DNA of 64,000 nucleotides from Bullera alba (lineage: Eukaryota; Basidiomycota; Tremellomycetes; Tremellales; Bulleraceae). The notes beneath the pieces were generated by a model, which was given only the letters and a program-made list of their open reading frames with translations, had not been told where the DNA came from and made no database searches. The DNA lies in the NCBI GenBank assembly GCA_001600095.1, contig BCIX01000002.1, positions 620,001 to 684,000 of the forward strand, in the 5' to 3' direction. Below are positions 1 to 12,400 of the stretch, piece by piece. The translations under genes and the position numbers were made by a program. The number at the start of each line of letters is the position of its first letter. The first letter of the stretch is position 1.

Positions 1-209
1 CGAGCGTGACGGTGGAAGAAGCGACTCCATCCTCTGGCAAGGTGATCGATGATACTGTGCCTGCGACCCAGCCAGAAGTCGTATCTGGCAGCCAGACCCG
101 GGTGCCTTTGGCATATGTCGCCGCCATGTCGATATCAGACTTTGATCAAACGATACTGCGGATGGATATTTGGCAGTCGGGTCACTGGTCTCCCTGCGAC
201 CTGATATAG
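1..209 (+). other. possible 3' end of a gene cut by the window edge
   Basis: One plus-strand frame is open from the window edge to a TAG at 207-209 and would encode about 68 Thr/Ser/Val-rich residues ending in SPCDLI. There is no in-frame ATG near the edge, so if it is coding it is the C-terminal part of a gene starting to the left. I recognise no domain and cannot exclude a chance open frame. Confidence 0.2.
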
Positions 210-754
210 TCGTCCCGCGACGCTCCGAGCGTAGAGTTGAACTCTGGCGGCGAGAGTAAGGGTATCGAGCTCCGACGGGTACCGAAGCGAGCTTGTCTTC
301 GCAAGTTTGGGATATCTACCCGTATACTTGCGGTGGAGAGGTGATGTTTGTACCCGTAGACTGTTATTGCACGATGAGTCCAGGGGTATCTGTCGACTGT
401 CGAGTGCACCACTGTATACATAGCTGGGATTTCAGCGAGAAAGTGAAACACGTCCCTCCGCTTCCGCTGCTGCGACGCGTTGCTGGGTTGGGGTGGCCAA
501 ACGATGAATACCACGTCACCCTATATTCCAAGGCCACACCCTTATCACCAGCTGAAACCCGCGCGGAGATGACCGAGAATGCGGTACGACTAACCGGGTC
601 AAGCTGAAACGCGCATCTTCCTCGGCCAACTGCGTGGAATCAGGTCGACATAGGATAGACAGCAGTGGACACTTAGCTGTACAGAGCTATCTGCTGAGCA
701 CAGTAAACAGAGTGATAGTCAAAGCAAACATATATTCGCGACCACTCCATCGAT
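210..754. other. non-coding upstream region of ATG7
   Basis: Overlapping open frames on both strands here are short, show no recognisable motifs, and are not joined by convincing donor/acceptor pairs. I take the stretch as 3' flank of whatever lies to the left plus the ATG7 promoter. No clear TATA box or repeat is visible. Confidence 0.4.
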
Positions 755-3296
755 ATGCCAGTCCTTCAATTCCAACCCTTGGCCTCGCAACCGACACCAT
801 CGTTCTGGACGGCCCTCAACGCTCTCAAGCTGGACAAGTTGAAGTTGGACGATGCGGAGCAGCCAATATCTGGCTGGATGACCGAGGGCAAGGAGATCAT
901 TGATAAAGATCATCTCACGGGGAAGCAGGGTGGCATGATCAGTGTTGACGGATCATTGGGGGTCGGTGGGTCTGCCTTTGGCGAAGGAGGTGAAAGGTGG
1001 GTACAGGATACCATGCAGATGATCTGTGCCGTATCGTGGCTGACCTGCTCAAACTCGTTATTAGATCTCCACAGGGTACCATACCCATGACAGGGGTGTT
1101 CAAGAACTTCAACACGATAGAAGAGTTCAAATCGACCGAAGGGAAGAAGGAGCTCTTCACCAGTGCCGTCGATTCAGTGAGCATGGCTTGATTAATCAGG
1201 ATATCACAAGCTCATCCGATATAGATATTGGCTTCGTTCGAGACGGATCAGCCTCAGCTCAATCCCTTTCTCCTGGTCACGTTCGCTGATCTAAAGAAAT
1301 ACATATATCACTATTGGTTCGCCTTCCCGGCTCTGGTAGCCAAGCCCTCGTGGGAGATAGATGGCAACGGACTACAGGTGGCAGATGAAGTTGTAGGTCG
1401 ATCACGAGGAGATGAACGCTACGCACATCATTGACAGATAATCAGGATGTAGAGGAGATCAGGAGACTGGAGGGTAGTCTGCCCGGAGATCATCTAGCAT
1501 ATCTGGTCAAAGGAGCCAGAGGCAGTAGGCAGGTCGCCCCTCTCATAGACGCTTCCAGCTTCTTTGAGGATACTACGCAGCCAGAGGTGAGTATGTGAGA
1601 ATAATCAAACACGGACAGCCCGCTGACTTGATCCTACGATCAGCGGACCATCGCCTTCCACGACCCATCCTCCGTTGCCGATGCCCCGGGTTGGCCGTTG
1701 CGGAATGTCCTGTACTACCTCCAGCACCGACACGGTATCTCAGACATCTCTATCGTAGCTCTGCGGTCCGGTGCTTCCTCTCAATCAGGACGCATCAGCG
1801 TCTCGCCCTCCGTGACCGATGCGGAATCGCGGCCTCAAGCGGTGGGCTGGGAGAGGAACAAGGTCGGCAAGTTGGGCAGTCGAGTAGCCGACCTAGGACC
1901 AATGATGGATCCAGCTAGGTCAGTGGTTGCAATCAAGTGCAACTCCTGCTGACGAACTCTCAGACTTGCCGATCAAGCTGTTGATCTCAATCTGAAACTG
2001 ATGAGATGGCGAATCATGCCTTCGCTGCAATTGGACAAGATTGCGGCAACGAGATGCTTGCTGCTCGGAGCTGGTACCCTTGGGTGTTATGTCGCCAGAT
2101 CATTAATGGTGAGCGGGCCGTGACCAGCACTCTCGCCGACCAAGCTCAATCTCGGGTCTCTGGTCTAGGGCTGGGGTATTCGGAATATCACCTTTGTCGA
2201 TTCTGCCAGAGTGTCATACTCGAATCCCGTCCGACAACCCCTGTTCGACTTTGAAGACTGCTTGGATGGGGGAAAGCCCAAAGCCCAATGTGCCGCGGAT
2301 CGCCTGAAGAAAATCTTCCCTGGAGTTGTAAGTTATTTCCCCAACGAGACGAGCTAAAGAATTTCCCGTTTAGAACGCGGCTGCGCATTCGTTCATGATT
2401 CCCATGCCTGGTCATCCAATACCCTCTGCCTCAGAATCTCAGACTCGGGAGGACGTCAAGAAGCTGGAACAGCTGATCTCGGAACATGACGCCGTGTTCC
2501 TCCTGATGGATTCGAGGGAGTCACGGTGGCTCCCTACCGTGATTGGTGCTAGTAAAGGCAAAATCGTCATCAACGCCGCATTGGGCTTTGACAGCTATCT
2601 TGTCATGAGACACGGGGCCTCGCCTGATGACTATGTGCCAGAGAACCAGGATCGGGGGAAGCGTCTGGGATGTTATTACTGCAACGACGTGGTCGCGCCC
2701 ACCGACGTGAGCTGCCCGTCACATTCCGCGTCAGAAACAGCTGACATTCGGCAGTCACTCTCGGATAGGACGTTGGATCAGATGTGCACGGTGACGAGGC
2801 CCGGTATTGCCCCATTGGCCTCTGCTTCCGCGGTCGAGCTACTCGTCTCGCTTGTTCAGCATCCTCAAGGGTGAGCTCCGCACCACATCTTCCGGTCTTC
2901 CTCTAATGACCCTCTGTAGGATACATGCGCCTGCTGAGACTGCGGACAAGGCCCCGGCGGAAGGTCAGGGCTCGCCATTGGGACTAGTACCACACCAGCT
3001 TCGAGCGCAATTGGGTCAGTGGAAGACGCTGCTCATCGAGGGCGCGGCCTATGATCGGTGTACCGGTTGTTCAAAGCTCGTAAGTCGTTGTCCACCATGT
3101 CCGAGTGAGGAGTGTTGCTGAATGGTCGGTGTAGGTCGTCGACGCGTATAGGAACGACGGGTTCGATATGCTCCACAAGGTGTTCAATGATAATGCCTAC
3201 TTGGAGAAGTTGACGGGATTGGATGAACTGCATAAGGAGAGTGAAGCAGTCTTGGAAAGTCTGGACTGGGAGGAGGGCAGTGACGAAGACTTCTAG
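755..3296 (+). CDS. ATG7: Atg7, E1-like autophagy activating enzyme
   Basis: Atg7 activates the ubiquitin-like proteins Atg8 and Atg12 in the cytosol by adenylation and thioester formation, then passes them to Atg3 and Atg10. The sequence shows the family N-terminus ([19 protein letters not shown] at the ATG at 755), the [15 protein letters not shown] block near 1.26 kb, the nucleotide-binding motif [14 protein letters not shown] near 2.07 kb, and the catalytic-cysteine motif [19 protein letters not shown] with the Cys codon at 2785-2787. The zinc-binding CxxC pairs CYYC and CTGC are present, and the C-terminus ends [10 protein letters not shown], typical of fungal Atg7. About eight short introns interrupt the gene. 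It converges on the IKS1-like gene with about 320 bp between stop codons. Identification is firm; exact intron borders were not all resolved. Confidence 0.95.
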
Positions 3297-3615
3297 CCGG
3301 AGCAAGGAGCGAGACGAGAGTAAGTAGAATGTGCAAGCCTCGTGGTCCGAGTGCAAAGTGCCCGCTGTACGTTTCGTGATGAGTGCATTTGAGATAGTGT
3401 CATGAAGGGGTTCGTAAGACTTGTTATCGATCTTTGTATATATGTACAAATACAACAGTAGAGTATGAAGATGTGAAATTTCGTCTTGATATCATAACGC
3501 TGATATACGTGGTGTTGTAGCTGAGGGGAGCCTGGCGATCACATAGGTTGAACACAATTAATCACTTCCATGGTCACTTCTGATAATTGTCAGGATAAGA
3601 ATGGACACTTGTCGT
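3297..3615. other. convergent intergenic region ATG7 / IKS1
   Basis: This stretch lies between the stop codons of two convergent genes and is AT-richer than its surroundings (3400-3500). Nothing beyond 3' UTR-type sequence is seen. Confidence 0.5.
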
Positions 3616-6236
3616 TCATGACTGACTTTGTCGAATTGCGACCAGGAGCGCCACATGGACAGTAGTGCTGGCCAGCTCTATACCCCAGGTCGCCATAAAA
3701 AGCGATACCAGAGCTCCAGCGAGAAGAAGCACTGCGGCGAACGGTGGCGGATTGATACCGGTAATGGATGACTGTAAGGATAGGACCTGGATACAGGATC
3801 AACACGACCCGCTTCCCACAGTGCCTCTCAGCAGACTCACTTTCAGCACGAAAAGGCCAGTGTGAATCATGGTCTTATGCTGATCGGTCAGATGCGCCGT
3901 CGTCCACTTGGGCAGTGTTGGCGATACAGAAGGAGCCGTCTCGAGAATCGGACTTGGCAGTGCCAGCATAGGTCTCACGGGGGAGTATTCGGCCGTGTTG
4001 ATCTGTCATACGTCAGTATCGTCAAGTACTACCACCTGGTAGTCCCTCACTCACGATATTGTCTCGAGATAACGGTGATGTCGCGTTGATGTCGATATTC
4101 TGTGGCCTGATGAATCGAGTTACTATCCCATTGATACCGCTAGATGCGGGTTTGACGGTCTATAGAGAGCTTCAGCTTTCGAGCGCCTAACATCTGCAGC
4201 TGAGGGAAAGAAGGCACTCACGATCCCACGAATGCCCGTCCTGACTTTCTCGGCGGTCGGTCGAGACTCGGGATTGACGTGAACCAACTTGGACAAGAGG
4301 TGCAGCAAGTCTCGTGGGATATGGCGTCGTTCACAGGACCGTATGAGGTCGGAGGTGAGGACGAATCTACAAGATGTTCAGGGCAGGCATGAGTAATGGC
4401 TATCTGGGGCAGATTGTCCGTGCCTACCCGGGGTACTCGAGGATCTGAACTTGCAAGTTGTCGAAATCTTCGGTATCGGTATATGGCAAGTGGAGGAAGA
4501 GCAGTTTGTGAAGGATCATCCCTAAGTGTAACTCAGCTTAGTGTCATGTCGTTGTGACACGCAGACTCACCCAAAGACCACATATCTGCGTGCGAGTCTG
4601 AGGGTCTCCAGTGACCATTCGCACCGACGACCAAGGTCTCTGGAGCCTGGAACGAGAGTTCATTATTGGCTCCGTTCCGGAGCTACCTATTGGCAGAAGC
4701 GGTACCCACCATGTACTCCATAGTGCCGGTATGGCCGGTCCGTTCTCTGTTTCCCCTCAGCATTTCTTCTGAAGTGCCGAAGTCGGAGATCATCGCTTTG
4801 GGACTGGCTCAAGGCGTCAGCTTTGCGGAACTGGTTGGTAGTTTGGCTCACATTAGTTTGCCTTCTTCCCAGTGAAGTAGGACATTTGAGCATTTCAGAT
4901 CAAGGTGGAGGATCGAATTGGCGTGCTGTAAGAAATGGTGAGCCATTTACCCGGGTTCATGACCAGGATACACACCAGGAAAGCCAGACCCTCGACCACA
5001 TCCCCAAAGAGCTTGACGATCTCCTCCAGTCCTAAAAGCAACACACCCCTCGTTTCCTCCTTCTTCCTCGTACTTCCCGTCCCGCTCTGACGGCGTTTCT
5101 TGAACGCCTTGATGCGTTCGAGCTTCGGTAATTGACCCAGACTTTCTGAATCAGCGATTCCACCAGCCGAGAGGTCCGGTTTGAAGGGCTCCTTTGAGTT
5201 GGAGCGATTCAAGAGGAACGAGTCGAGATTGCCGGCAGTGGCGTACATCATCAATACGTGCAAAGCGGTGATGGGTGGTCCGAATCTGCTTTCATCAGTA
5301 TATTACCTCGATTTTGACGACGGGACCAGCTGCTCACGATGAAAACCTGGTAAGGTCTATCCAGGAGTGATGATATGGTATGATATTAGGGTGTCGTAGC
5401 GCCTCGAGTAGTCGAACCTCTCTGAGCATTTTGACCAAATAATCCTTGTTGTCCCCAACGGCTATCTTCTTGACGGCATACGTACCTGCCACAAGGTCAA
5501 TACAGTGTTGGTAGAGTGTCCGTGCTCACCCACCAAGGACGTTCCCGCCTATAACATGAGTGGCGAGGTATACGCTACCTTCAGCTCCCATCCCCAGTCT
5601 ACATTCCTCCTTGAAGAACCGGTCGTAGTATCCTCTTGCCGGTACATCCCTGGATTCAGCTTCTTCCTCCTCTTCTTCTCCTTCATCAATGGCTATGGGA
5701 TCCAAAATTGACCGTCCCCCAGGTTTCGGCGTTCCTGAGCTGCCTCGAGATCTAACCCGTAACCCGGGAGAAGGGGGTCTCGAGCCTTCATGGGCTTGTT
5801 CCAACACCCTGAAGTATGCATTGGTCGTCGTGGTTGGTTGGAATGGCACCGAGCTGGCGAACGGATCCAGACCACCTGGAAGTGGTTGTAGGCAGTATGG
5901 ACACGAGGCGGTGTTCAGCTCTTGCTCGGGCTGACGCTCTATCGACTCGATTGGCGTTTCGGCTCTCTCTCCATAAGGTAGAAGCAACGGTCGAGGTCGG
6001 TACGAAGGCAATGAGGCTCGCCTGCTTCTCTCCAGCCCGGTTGAGGAGGATTCTGCAAGAGGCGGAGGATGGGGCTGAACGGAAAGGGCATGCGACGGTG
6101 GATGATACAGGATCAGCTGGTTGGACGTTTGACTATTAAATCAGTGCGATCAGCATTTGTTCGAAGCGTAGGAGGAAGGCTGTGCTCACCCTATAGGATG
6201 CCATTCCACCATCCTATTCATGGCTGCGATATCCAT
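3616..6236 (-). CDS. IKS1: IKS1-like serine/threonine kinase with C-terminal membrane segment
   Basis: A protein kinase of the fungal IKS1 family; IKS1 is a known gene of the Cryptococcus neoformans MAT locus. The start at 6236 gives a 47-nt first exon joined (intron 6133-6189) to a family-typical N-terminus containing NQLILYHPPSHALSV. A CPYC..L zinc-binding-like motif follows, then GYYDRFFKEECRLGMGAEGS (glycine loop), LHVLMMYATAGNLDSFLL, RIKAFKKRR, KLFGDVVEGLAFL, and an activation segment with DFGTSEEMLRG and GHTGTMEYM. LLSKLVHVNPESRPTAEKVR is the end of the catalytic domain. The last exon reads AAVLLLAGALVSLFMATWG plus a second hydrophobic run and ends IRQSQS, so the protein may be tail-anchored in a membrane. 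It diverges from VPS26. An in-frame extension upstream to 6428 exists, but its sequence does not look conserved. Confidence 0.88.
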
Positions 6237-6637
6237 ACTGGGATTTGACTTGACTTCTGGCCTCTCGTTGAACCCTTTGTGCATGAGAACATGATGGTGA
6301 GTCAAGATCCAAGGCCATCCGGCATGTGTTGAACAGCTGGTGTACCGTGCGGAAAGGGGAGTAGCCGAACCACAACTTTCCCACGATTGCGTTATACGGG
6401 CCAAGGCGTCGCGCTGTGCACCGTGCATATGACATCGGTCCGAACCACAGCTTGTCCACAGCGCACCTACAAGTACACAACGAACGCATTGTCCAGACCC
6501 CTAGAGAGCACCGTGGCACTACCAGAGGATAGGTAGTCATCGTCTTTCGCCTATCACACCAGGATACCCAGCGTCGCATCGGTTTGAATAAATACCGCAA
6601 GATTCCCCGGTTCTGAGCTACGAGGTGATCAAGCGCC
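6237..6637. promoter_or_regulatory. divergent promoter region IKS1 / VPS26
   Basis: About 400 bp separates the start codons of two divergent genes, so it must hold both promoters and 5' UTRs. I see no TATA box or pheromone response element in it. Confidence 0.45.
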
Positions 6638-7872
6638 ATGGCATCGCTGTTCAGCTTTGGCGGGCAGCCAGTCGACGTGGAGATCAAGCTCGCCGGTGAA
6701 GATGACAGGAGGCAAGCTGAGGTCAAAGGCGAGAAGGACAAGAAGGAGATGTGTCCTGTGTATTACGACGGAGAAAGCGTTGTTGGTCAGGTGAGTGAGC
6801 GATGGGCGGAGTGTCAGGTCTATACGGCTTGTTCTGCAACACCTCTGGTCATCTGCTGGACCTTCTATCGGATGTAAGATATGCCGAGACTGACTCCGCA
6901 ACACAGGTCAATGTAAGGGTCAAGGATGGCAAGAAGTTTGTGCATGATGGAATACGCATAGAGTTGATAGGATCGATAGGTAGGTTGCACCAGCCCATTC
7001 CCGAGTAAGCTGAGTAATACATCTGACCCTTGGCTCAGAGCTGTTCTACGACCGTGGTAATCACTACGAATTCGTGTCGCTGTCACAGGAACTGGCGTCC
7101 GGAGGCGAGATGAGACAAGCGCAAACCTTCGACTTCACGTTCAAGAACGTCGAGAAGCAGTACGAGAGCTATGCAGGCATCAACGTGAAGCTGAGGTGAG
7201 TGATCATGCGAAGCAGGTCTGTCCTCTATATACTGACTGTCTATAGGTATTACCTTCGAGTGACGCTTGCCAGGCGGATAGGCGAGGTGATCAAGGAGAG
7301 AGAAGTCTGGGTACATTCGTATAGAATGCCACCGGATTCCAACATGAGTATCAAGATGGAGGTCGGAATCGAGGATTGCTTGCATATTGAGTTCGAATAC
7401 AACAAGGCAAAGTGAGTCGAGGTCTATCTCCTGTCCTCCCCTGACCCGATACACGGCTAACATGGTCCCAGGTACCACCTCAAAGATGTTATCGTTGGCA
7501 AGATCTACTTCCTCCTCGTCCGCATCAAGATCAAACACATGGAACTATCAATCATACGAAGAGAGACAACGGGCGCCGCGCCCAATCAGTACAATGAATC
7601 TGAGACGATAACAAAGTTCGAGATCATGGATGGTGCACCAGTCAGAGGGGAGACGATACCGATTAGATTATTCCTCGGCGGATTCGAATTGACACCAACG
7701 TTCAGAGATGTCAACAAGAAGTTTAGCGTCAGGTATTATCTCAACCTCGTGTTGATAGATGAGGAGAATAGAAGGTACTTCAAGCAGCAGGAGATTACAG
7801 TGTTCAGAATCCCGTGAGTGAAAGCGTCAGCTGATGCGAAGCATAAAGCTGATCCCTTTCAGCGAGAACTAG
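6638..7872 (+). CDS. VPS26: Vps26, retromer subunit
   Basis: Vps26 is the arrestin-fold subunit of the retromer cargo-recognition complex (Vps35-Vps29-Vps26), which recycles receptors from endosomes to the Golgi. The ATG at 6638 opens MASLFSFGGQPVDVEIKLAG, followed by MCPVYYDGESVVGQV, KKFVHDGIRIELIGSI, the FVSLSQELASGGEM block, and a C-terminal half containing IPIRLFLGGFELTPTFRDVN and FSVRYYLNLVLIDEENRRYF. The last intron (donor after FRIPC-phase CC near 7815, acceptor at 7862) joins to EN and a TAG at 7870-7872. About five short introns. Length near 330 residues fits the family. Head-to-head with IKS1 and convergent with RPL39. Confidence 0.95.
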
Positions 7873-8294
7873 ATGGCCTGATGAAACGACGCGAGATAGG
7901 TTTGTATGATCTTAGAAGATGAATGCCAAGTTGTGACGAGTCATGAGTCCCCCGTGTCCGTGAAAAAGATTGAGTCAAGATAGCCTTGGGCCGATCAACT
8001 GTCATCCATCGGTTCGCGGCTTTGCGCGATATGTCTGTCAGACGAGAGGAACAATCTGCATTCCAGTCGCCAATGCCATTGTAGTTTTTGTGTTACATGG
8101 ACTTTCCCTACATCCCTAGTCCCATCCTCATCTCCTGCTCCTCGCAATGCCGAATGCGAAGAAGCGCAATCCAGACTCTTTCTCCAAATGCGCCTTCCGA
8201 ACTCAACACCTCTCAACGCTCCAAACCAAATCAAATCCAATCCCAGATCCCATCGTTGTATCGTAAATGAAAAAGGGGGTGTCGAAATGGTCGA
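7873..8294. other. convergent intergenic region VPS26 / RPL39
   Basis: This stretch lies between two convergent stop codons. Only short shadow frames are present, and I see no further gene or repeat. Confidence 0.45.
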
Positions 8295-8897
8295 TTAGAG
8301 GTTGAGCTTTGTTCGTCTCCAGTGCCTTCTCTTGGCGTTGTACTACAGAATGGGGTCAGTATTGCCATCTGTTAACACATTCAAGTTGGGGGTAAAGCTA
8401 ACCTGGATCGAGTCTAGTAATGGTCAGCTACTACCTTGTCGAGTTCTAATACCACCAGCACTCACTGTCAGTCTTCAACCTGAACCACTGGGGAACAGGT
8501 CGGTTCTGCCTCGACTTCTTGGCCAACTTCTGCTTGATTTTGAAGGTCTTTTGGGAAGGCTACGTGGGTGTCAGCGGAGGATCGGGCACAAGTGCACGGC
8601 GATCTCTGATCCTCGACTGAGAACTGAGACCGTGCCATCTTCGCGTCCTTCTCTGATCCGTGTAGTCTTTCTCTTGTCCAGCCAGACGTGACCATCCGTA
8701 TCTTCATGGGTCTGGATTCGCCCTGCATAGCCGTCCACGACATTCCTGGCTGGCCTCTTCTTCCCCATCGTCTAGCAAGTCGGTTGATTGGCGATTCTTG
8801 TTTCTCGTCATCCCGGAGACGTCCCGATATCCTTCTTCATCGATTCCATCTCACGTCCCTCGGACTACCAGTGCCTGCTGTGCGCTTGACTCACCAT
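8295..8897 (-). CDS. RPL39: Ribosomal protein eL39 (RPL39), with an 11-nt micro-exon
   Basis: eL39 is the small basic protein lining the exit tunnel of the 60S subunit. The protein had to be assembled from four coding exons: ATG alone (8895-8897), 8466-8559, an 11-nt exon 8403-8413 and 8295-8342. Together they give exactly 51 residues, the universal length of the family. Recognisable blocks are [30 protein letters not shown], and [15 protein letters not shown] before TAA. The 11-nt exon supplies NSIQ across the junctions, where other eukaryotes have a similar stretch. Intron 1 (8560-8894, 335 nt) is far longer than its neighbours and starts directly after the initiator codon. RPL39 is another member of the Cryptococcus MAT locus. 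It diverges from the mitochondrial-type gene at 9404. Confidence 0.9.
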
Positions 8898-9403
8898 TTT
8901 GTCGGTTGTTGGTTACCTTGATGGATGAAGAAGCTCCTCTAGGTCTCGTCGCAAAAACCTCGAAAACGGCGGACGACTGGAGCCAGCCAGTCGCTGCGAG
9001 CGCAGTGTCCCGCCCGTCGGAGTTTCGCAAATTCATCTCAAAACGCCGAGAAGGGGTATTCGGGTGGAGGAGTGGGACCTGGGTATGTGGCAGTCTTGGG
9101 CGAGCGGTCCTCGATAGAATTACTTCCGTTAATTCTATCCCTGTGTTGGCATTCAATCGGCCGTTTCCGATGGAAACAACAAAGTTCGGGTCAAAGGGGC
9201 CAAAGCACTTGCACAGAGAAGTTCAGAGTCGCAATGTCGGTGTGATAGGTGACAACTCTGGCAAGTGATACTGTACAGTCGCCTCAAAGCCGCATGGCCC
9301 GGCTCAACAATAGGACTTGCTCTCAAACAACGCCGCATCTCAGGACGCTCATCGCATTCCTGGCCGGATCTGAGACGGTCGCTACAATCAGCGGATCCGC
9401 GGA
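8898..9403. promoter_or_regulatory. divergent promoter region RPL39 / predicted mitochondrial protein gene
   Basis: About 505 bp between two divergent starts. It contains an inverted short repeat around 9110-9145 (TAGAATTACTTCCG and TTAATTCTATCCC-like arms) but no recognised gene. It presumably carries the ribosomal-protein promoter. Confidence 0.35.
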
Positions 9404-12400
9404 ATGAGGCCTATACTTCGTTTAAGGCTCCTTGCCTCAAAGCAGACATCATGTCGAAGCCAACCTGAGTATGTCTACGACGTTGATATAGAGGTGTGTA
9501 CTGACTATGGGCTTGCAGATTGAGGATCGGGCGACATGTATCCACTACCACAACATCGTCGGAACTGGAGCACCCAATATCAGAAAGCAAAGAGGACGGA
9601 CAGCATGGAAGTGCATCTGCACGAGAGAGAAACGGTGCATATCCCGCGCCCTCATCTGCCAGCACTGAAGCCGGTCCTTCGACATGGCAACAATTGAAAC
9701 ACAGTCCACCACCTCCTAGTCCGGAATCGAGCTCGCCTTCTAGCTCAGTAACGCCAGCCCATTCGAATCTTCGTTCTTGGTCGCAAAAAATTGGTACCGA
9801 AGCCGCGCCATCACCGCAGCTCGTCTCTGGAGAGCAAGAATTGATTTTCGCCATCGCCCGACGGCTAGACCAACTCAGACTCCCCACTGGATCTCCGCAG
9901 GAGGGCAAACGGCACAGCACGGCCGGAGACTCCGATGCTTTATGGTCGCTGTATCAGAGGCTGAGTGAACCAGTCCGGCTCCGAGGTTTACCGGCCGACT
10001 TTCTTCGAGCGGTGTTGCACACCATCATCCCAAGGAGGATCGAGACCAAGCGCGAACCATCCGTAGGCTTCGACCCCCGAGCCGAAATGGTCACGTCTCA
10101 GAATCTCAGCGCCGAGTATACCGGCAGAGCGACATTCGTTCTACGAGACCTCGGACGGAGGGGTCAGGACATCGCTACCGACTACAGGGTCATGATCAGT
10201 CTACTGTCGAAATTCGGTGCGACCACTCAGGTCGAAAGCCTGTACGCGGAGATGATGCGCAGATGGCCCCTCGTGTCGGGGACATATTCGTTTCAAGGCT
10301 CTCAGGTTCCGACTTCGACCATGGATCACCGTCTCGAGGCGATATCTCTTTGTCTGCGGCAAGCCGTCTCGATCAAGTCCACAATCCCGACCACGAGGAT
10401 CCGAGACTACTTTATCGAGACTGTCCGGACGCAAGTGAAAAAGGCCAGTAAAGTGAAGGACGTGGTATCAACTCTCCCGGAACTACACTCGCCTTCAGAA
10501 CTGTCGACTCAATATCCGCGAGCGATTCCGGAAATCGACAGGCTGTTGGAGGAGATGGGCGACAGGATCTTACGGACATTACTCGCCATGACGAAGCAAG
10601 TCACGACGGCAGAGGTCCCTGTGTCGCGAATCACCGTGAAGAGGTTGACACAGTGTGTCACTGTGGCTCGAGAGCTGTACACAACGGGACCGATCGCCAA
10701 AACGCTGGATACCATACTCGAAGGTCTCCTGACGGATGTTTACGGAATGGCAATACCGTATATCGGCCGTAGGCAGGACATCTATGCCAGCCACGCCAGC
10801 CCTCACCACACTTCGGAGCAGTCTGGCCCAAGAAGTCTGCACTATCGGTATGGAATTTCAGCACCGGATACCGATCGGTCGCAACACCGGAACTACTACC
10901 CTATAGGCCAGGTTGATTTCGGCAAAGGAAAGAGGACGCACCGCAGAGAGCTGGCGAGTTTGCTATATCAAACTGTTGGAGTCAATGCTGGCGTCGATTG
11001 GTACGCTCGCCGGGGTCAACTGTGGCAGATGATCGCCGCCGTGGACGTTTATGGGGACAGTGCGGTCTTCAACAAGCACACCGACGCTGTTCTAGCGAGA
11101 TTCCGGATTGACGACCCGGTGCCGGCAACCCACCCACCAACAGCTTCGCTGGCACCCGTCAGACAACTGCCACGGGGACTAGAGGGCCTGGCCACCGTGG
11201 ATGACCTCGGTCCGACGTTGAGCGAGGTATTGGCGGAGGAAAAGACGAAGAAGGAGAGCGGGCGCATGTTCTCATTCATCTCCAATTCTGTCAGCGAAGC
11301 GACTTCGTCAGACTCTTCCGACTCAACTTTAGCGGAAACAGCGTCGAATGGAGTCGTCAGAACGCCAGGAAGGCAAAAGGCTCGACGGTTCAAAGACTTC
11401 ACTACGACATATCCTACGCCGGGGGATATTGTCAAGAAGACCTATGAGATCGACCTTGCGGAGTTGAAGTCAGCCGATCCTTACAACGAGCGGCCGTTGT
11501 TCAACCCAGTCAACACCGCCACATACTCGACCATGGTCACGACGGCCACGGATCAGCGGGACATTGTCGCTGTTCAACACATTCTTCGGTCTTTGCACGA
11601 TACGCTCGCACGACAACAAATGGTGTGGGTCAGCCATACGTTCAGCGTACATCGATTGTTCAATTCGCTGGCCAGTACCTATGCCGAGGAGGCTCCGCAG
11701 CAATTAGCAATCGGCTTCGATCGGCATTTGGTTGAACGGACAGTCAAGATCACGGTTCGAATACTTGCCTTCATTCTAAGATGTACCCTAACGCTGCGGA
11801 AATGGAAATATGCGGATCAAGGCACAGGGACCGCTCTGAACGAGTTAAATGCCATCTGCGCAGATCTCGTCAATCGGATGACGGAAGAGCATGTCCTTCT
11901 CTCCCGTCGCCCACCAACCCTGAAGAAGCTCGACCTCAAGCAGTATATCAAGGCCATGCGACAATGGGAAGTGACGGACGCGGAGCCCGCTGAGATCCCA
12001 GCGCCGTTCGAGAGTCACCTATTTGCGACAGAGGAACAGCTGGCGCAATGGGCTGGACGGGACCGTTACGATCACGCACTCGCGCGTTTCGACCCGCTCG
12101 ATCATCTTTGGAGGTTGGATCAAGGGATCTACCAGCTAAGGGGATTCCTGGGGGAGAGCTTGTACATGAGGCGGAAGACTGTCGATGAGAATATGAGGCT
12201 CAGGAAGGCAGAAGTCGTGAGAGCTCGAAGACAAGCTCGAAAAGCTTTCTTCCGAGAACAAGGACTAGCTCTAAAAGAAGCTCGAAGAGCTTTCTTAGAA
12301 CGACGACTAGCTCGAAAAGCTCGAAAAGGTCGAGAAGGTCGAGAAGGTCGAGAAGGTCGAAAGCTTCGAAGCTCTATTAGCGATCGACTTCGAACAGCTC

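Noticed and set aside
8571..8768. Minus-strand frame starting [10 protein letters not shown] inside RPL39 intron 1
   Set aside because: It looks ribosomal-like at first glance, but eL39 is complete at 51 residues without it and the frame shows no conserved block.
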